Translations under genes and position numbers: made by a program
In this document: piece after piece, positions 4,774-5,170 of the stretch
Position numbering within the stretch: position 1 is the stretch's first letter
Layout: each line of letters opens with the position of its first letter
Assembly: GCA_016220045.1 (NCBI GenBank)
Contig: JACRIP010000206.1
Coordinates: 1-5,170 of the forward strand
Length of the DNA: 5,170 nucleotides
DNA from: Planctomycetota bacterium
Lineage (GTDB): Bacteria; Planctomycetota; MHYJ01; WSZJ01; JACPWG01
Direction: 5' to 3'
Notes under the pieces: generated by a model
What the model was told of the DNA's origin: nothing
What the model saw: only the letters and a program-made list of their open reading frames with translations
The model's database searches: none

Positions 4774-5170
4774 CTATTTCATCCCGCCTCGGCGGAACGC
4801 CTCCGCGTGCGCCGCCGAGGATGCGGTCGTCCGCGACGGAGCCGGAACCGTGGCCGGCGCTGACGTTGCCGCCCCCAGGACGCCGCCGCCCGCGCCGTTC
4901 GTCCCGTGTTTGCCGTTCGTGCCGTTGGTCCCGTTCGTCCGGTGCTTGCCGTTCGTGCCGTTGGCGCTCGACGAACCGTTCGTCCCGGCCGAGCCGTTGG
5001 CGCCGTGCGCGCCGTTCGTCCCGCCCGCCCGCACCACCGGCGCCGCGCCCAGCGCCGCCAGCGCCGCCGGTTCCCCGGCCGCACCGTACGCCGCCGCGCT
5101 GTCGCCGCCGCCGCCGCCCGCGCCCACCGGCATCAGGTCCTCACACCCTTCCTGCACCTCCGGGTATCGA
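4774..5170 (-). CDS. C-terminal part of an unidentified protein with a collagen-like Gly-X-Y tail (5' end outside window)
   Basis: The frame is open from the right edge to TAG at 4774, giving 131 visible residues. No start is forced: a GTG at 5157 exists, but the frame continues beyond the window (RYPE precedes it) with no ribosome binding site in view, so I treat the gene as partial. The visible part begins RYPEVQEGCEDLMPVGAGGG. It then runs through an Ala/Gly-rich stretch, then 15 consecutive triplets (4888-5022) of which 13 start with Gly, mostly Gly-Thr-Asn with some Gly-Lys-His and Gly-Ala-Asn. An Ala/Thr/Pro/Ser segment and the end FRRGGMK follow. The triplets are collagen-like in period but contain no proline. 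Two triplets have Ser or Arg in place of Gly. Such tails are usually extended or disordered. I cannot identify the folded part from so little sequence. A strong terminator follows. Confidence 0.65.
   Translation of the reverse strand, partial: RYPEVQEGCEDLMPVGAGGGGGDSAAAYGAAGEPAALAALGAAPVVRAGGTNGAHGANGSAGTNGSSSANGTNGKHRTNGTNGTNGKHGTNGAGGGVLGAATSAPATVPAPSRTTASSAAHAEAFRRGGMK
4888..5022 (-). repeat. collagen-like (Gly-X-Y)15 coding repeat
   Basis: Fifteen triplet units in the minus-strand gene are encoded by degenerate 9-base DNA repeats of the GTTCGTGCC / GTTCGTCCC type (plus-strand reading). An exact 19-base direct repeat occurs at 4910-4928 and 4946-4964, 36 bases or 12 codons apart. This points to expansion by slippage or unequal recombination, with the copy number free to vary in multiples of 9 bases without breaking frame. 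Confidence 0.7.

Noticed and set aside
1..5170. CRISPR array or attachment site
   Set aside because: There is no regularly spaced repeat with unique spacers, and no integrase or tRNA-edge duplication is visible. The repeats present are palindromic clusters and a coding triplet tract.

Overview
This is a high-GC bacterial window. Shine-Dalgarno-type starts and Rho-independent termination are visible, but nothing fixes the taxon. The intergenic palindromes, built on CCGGGCTGAAGCCCGG and GGCCTTCCGGCC cores, are of a kind I associate with large GC-rich genomes such as Planctomycetota, Acidobacteriota or some Gammaproteobacteria. That is a guess from memory, not an assignment.

Layout: (1) 1-234 has no gene but carries a cluster of REP-like palindromes. 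(2) 235-2172, minus strand, is an intact 645-residue protein with a SAP-like N-terminus and a C-terminal region resembling the XPB/Ssl2 N-terminal (helicase-associated) domain, without any helicase motor. (3) 2173-2455 is an intergenic region with a start-proximal Shine-Dalgarno, a possible -10 box, an 8-bp operator-like inverted repeat and two GTGCGGA palindromes. (4) 2456-3236, plus strand, is the relic of a type I restriction-modification cassette: the last 32 codons of hsdS, then a Schlafen/AlbA_2-type ATP-binding gene overlapping it by ATGA and carrying a large in-frame internal deletion, then about 46 codons from the start of hsdR with no start codon and an early stop. Its order (hsdS, AlbA_2 gene, hsdR) is the one I recall for intact cassettes. 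(5) 3237-3446 is unassigned. (6) 3447-3953, minus strand, is a 168-residue hypothetical protein. (7) 3954-4773 is about 820 bases without a convincing gene, rich in perfect hairpins and long inverted repeats and ending in a clear terminator. (8) 4774 to the right edge, minus strand, is the C-terminal part of a gene whose tail contains a proline-free collagen-like Gly-X-Y tract (mostly Gly-Thr-Asn).

The most informative point is the decay of the restriction system. Three fragments of three consecutive genes survive within about 780 bases, including a translationally coupled junction, while the catalytic parts are gone. The middle fragment still reads as an uninterrupted 150-residue frame joining an AlbA_2 N-terminus to a winged-helix-like C-terminus, so it could still be expressed as a small protein. 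The divergent SAP/XPB-N-like gene beside it is intact. Whether it belongs to a defence locus cannot be settled from this window.
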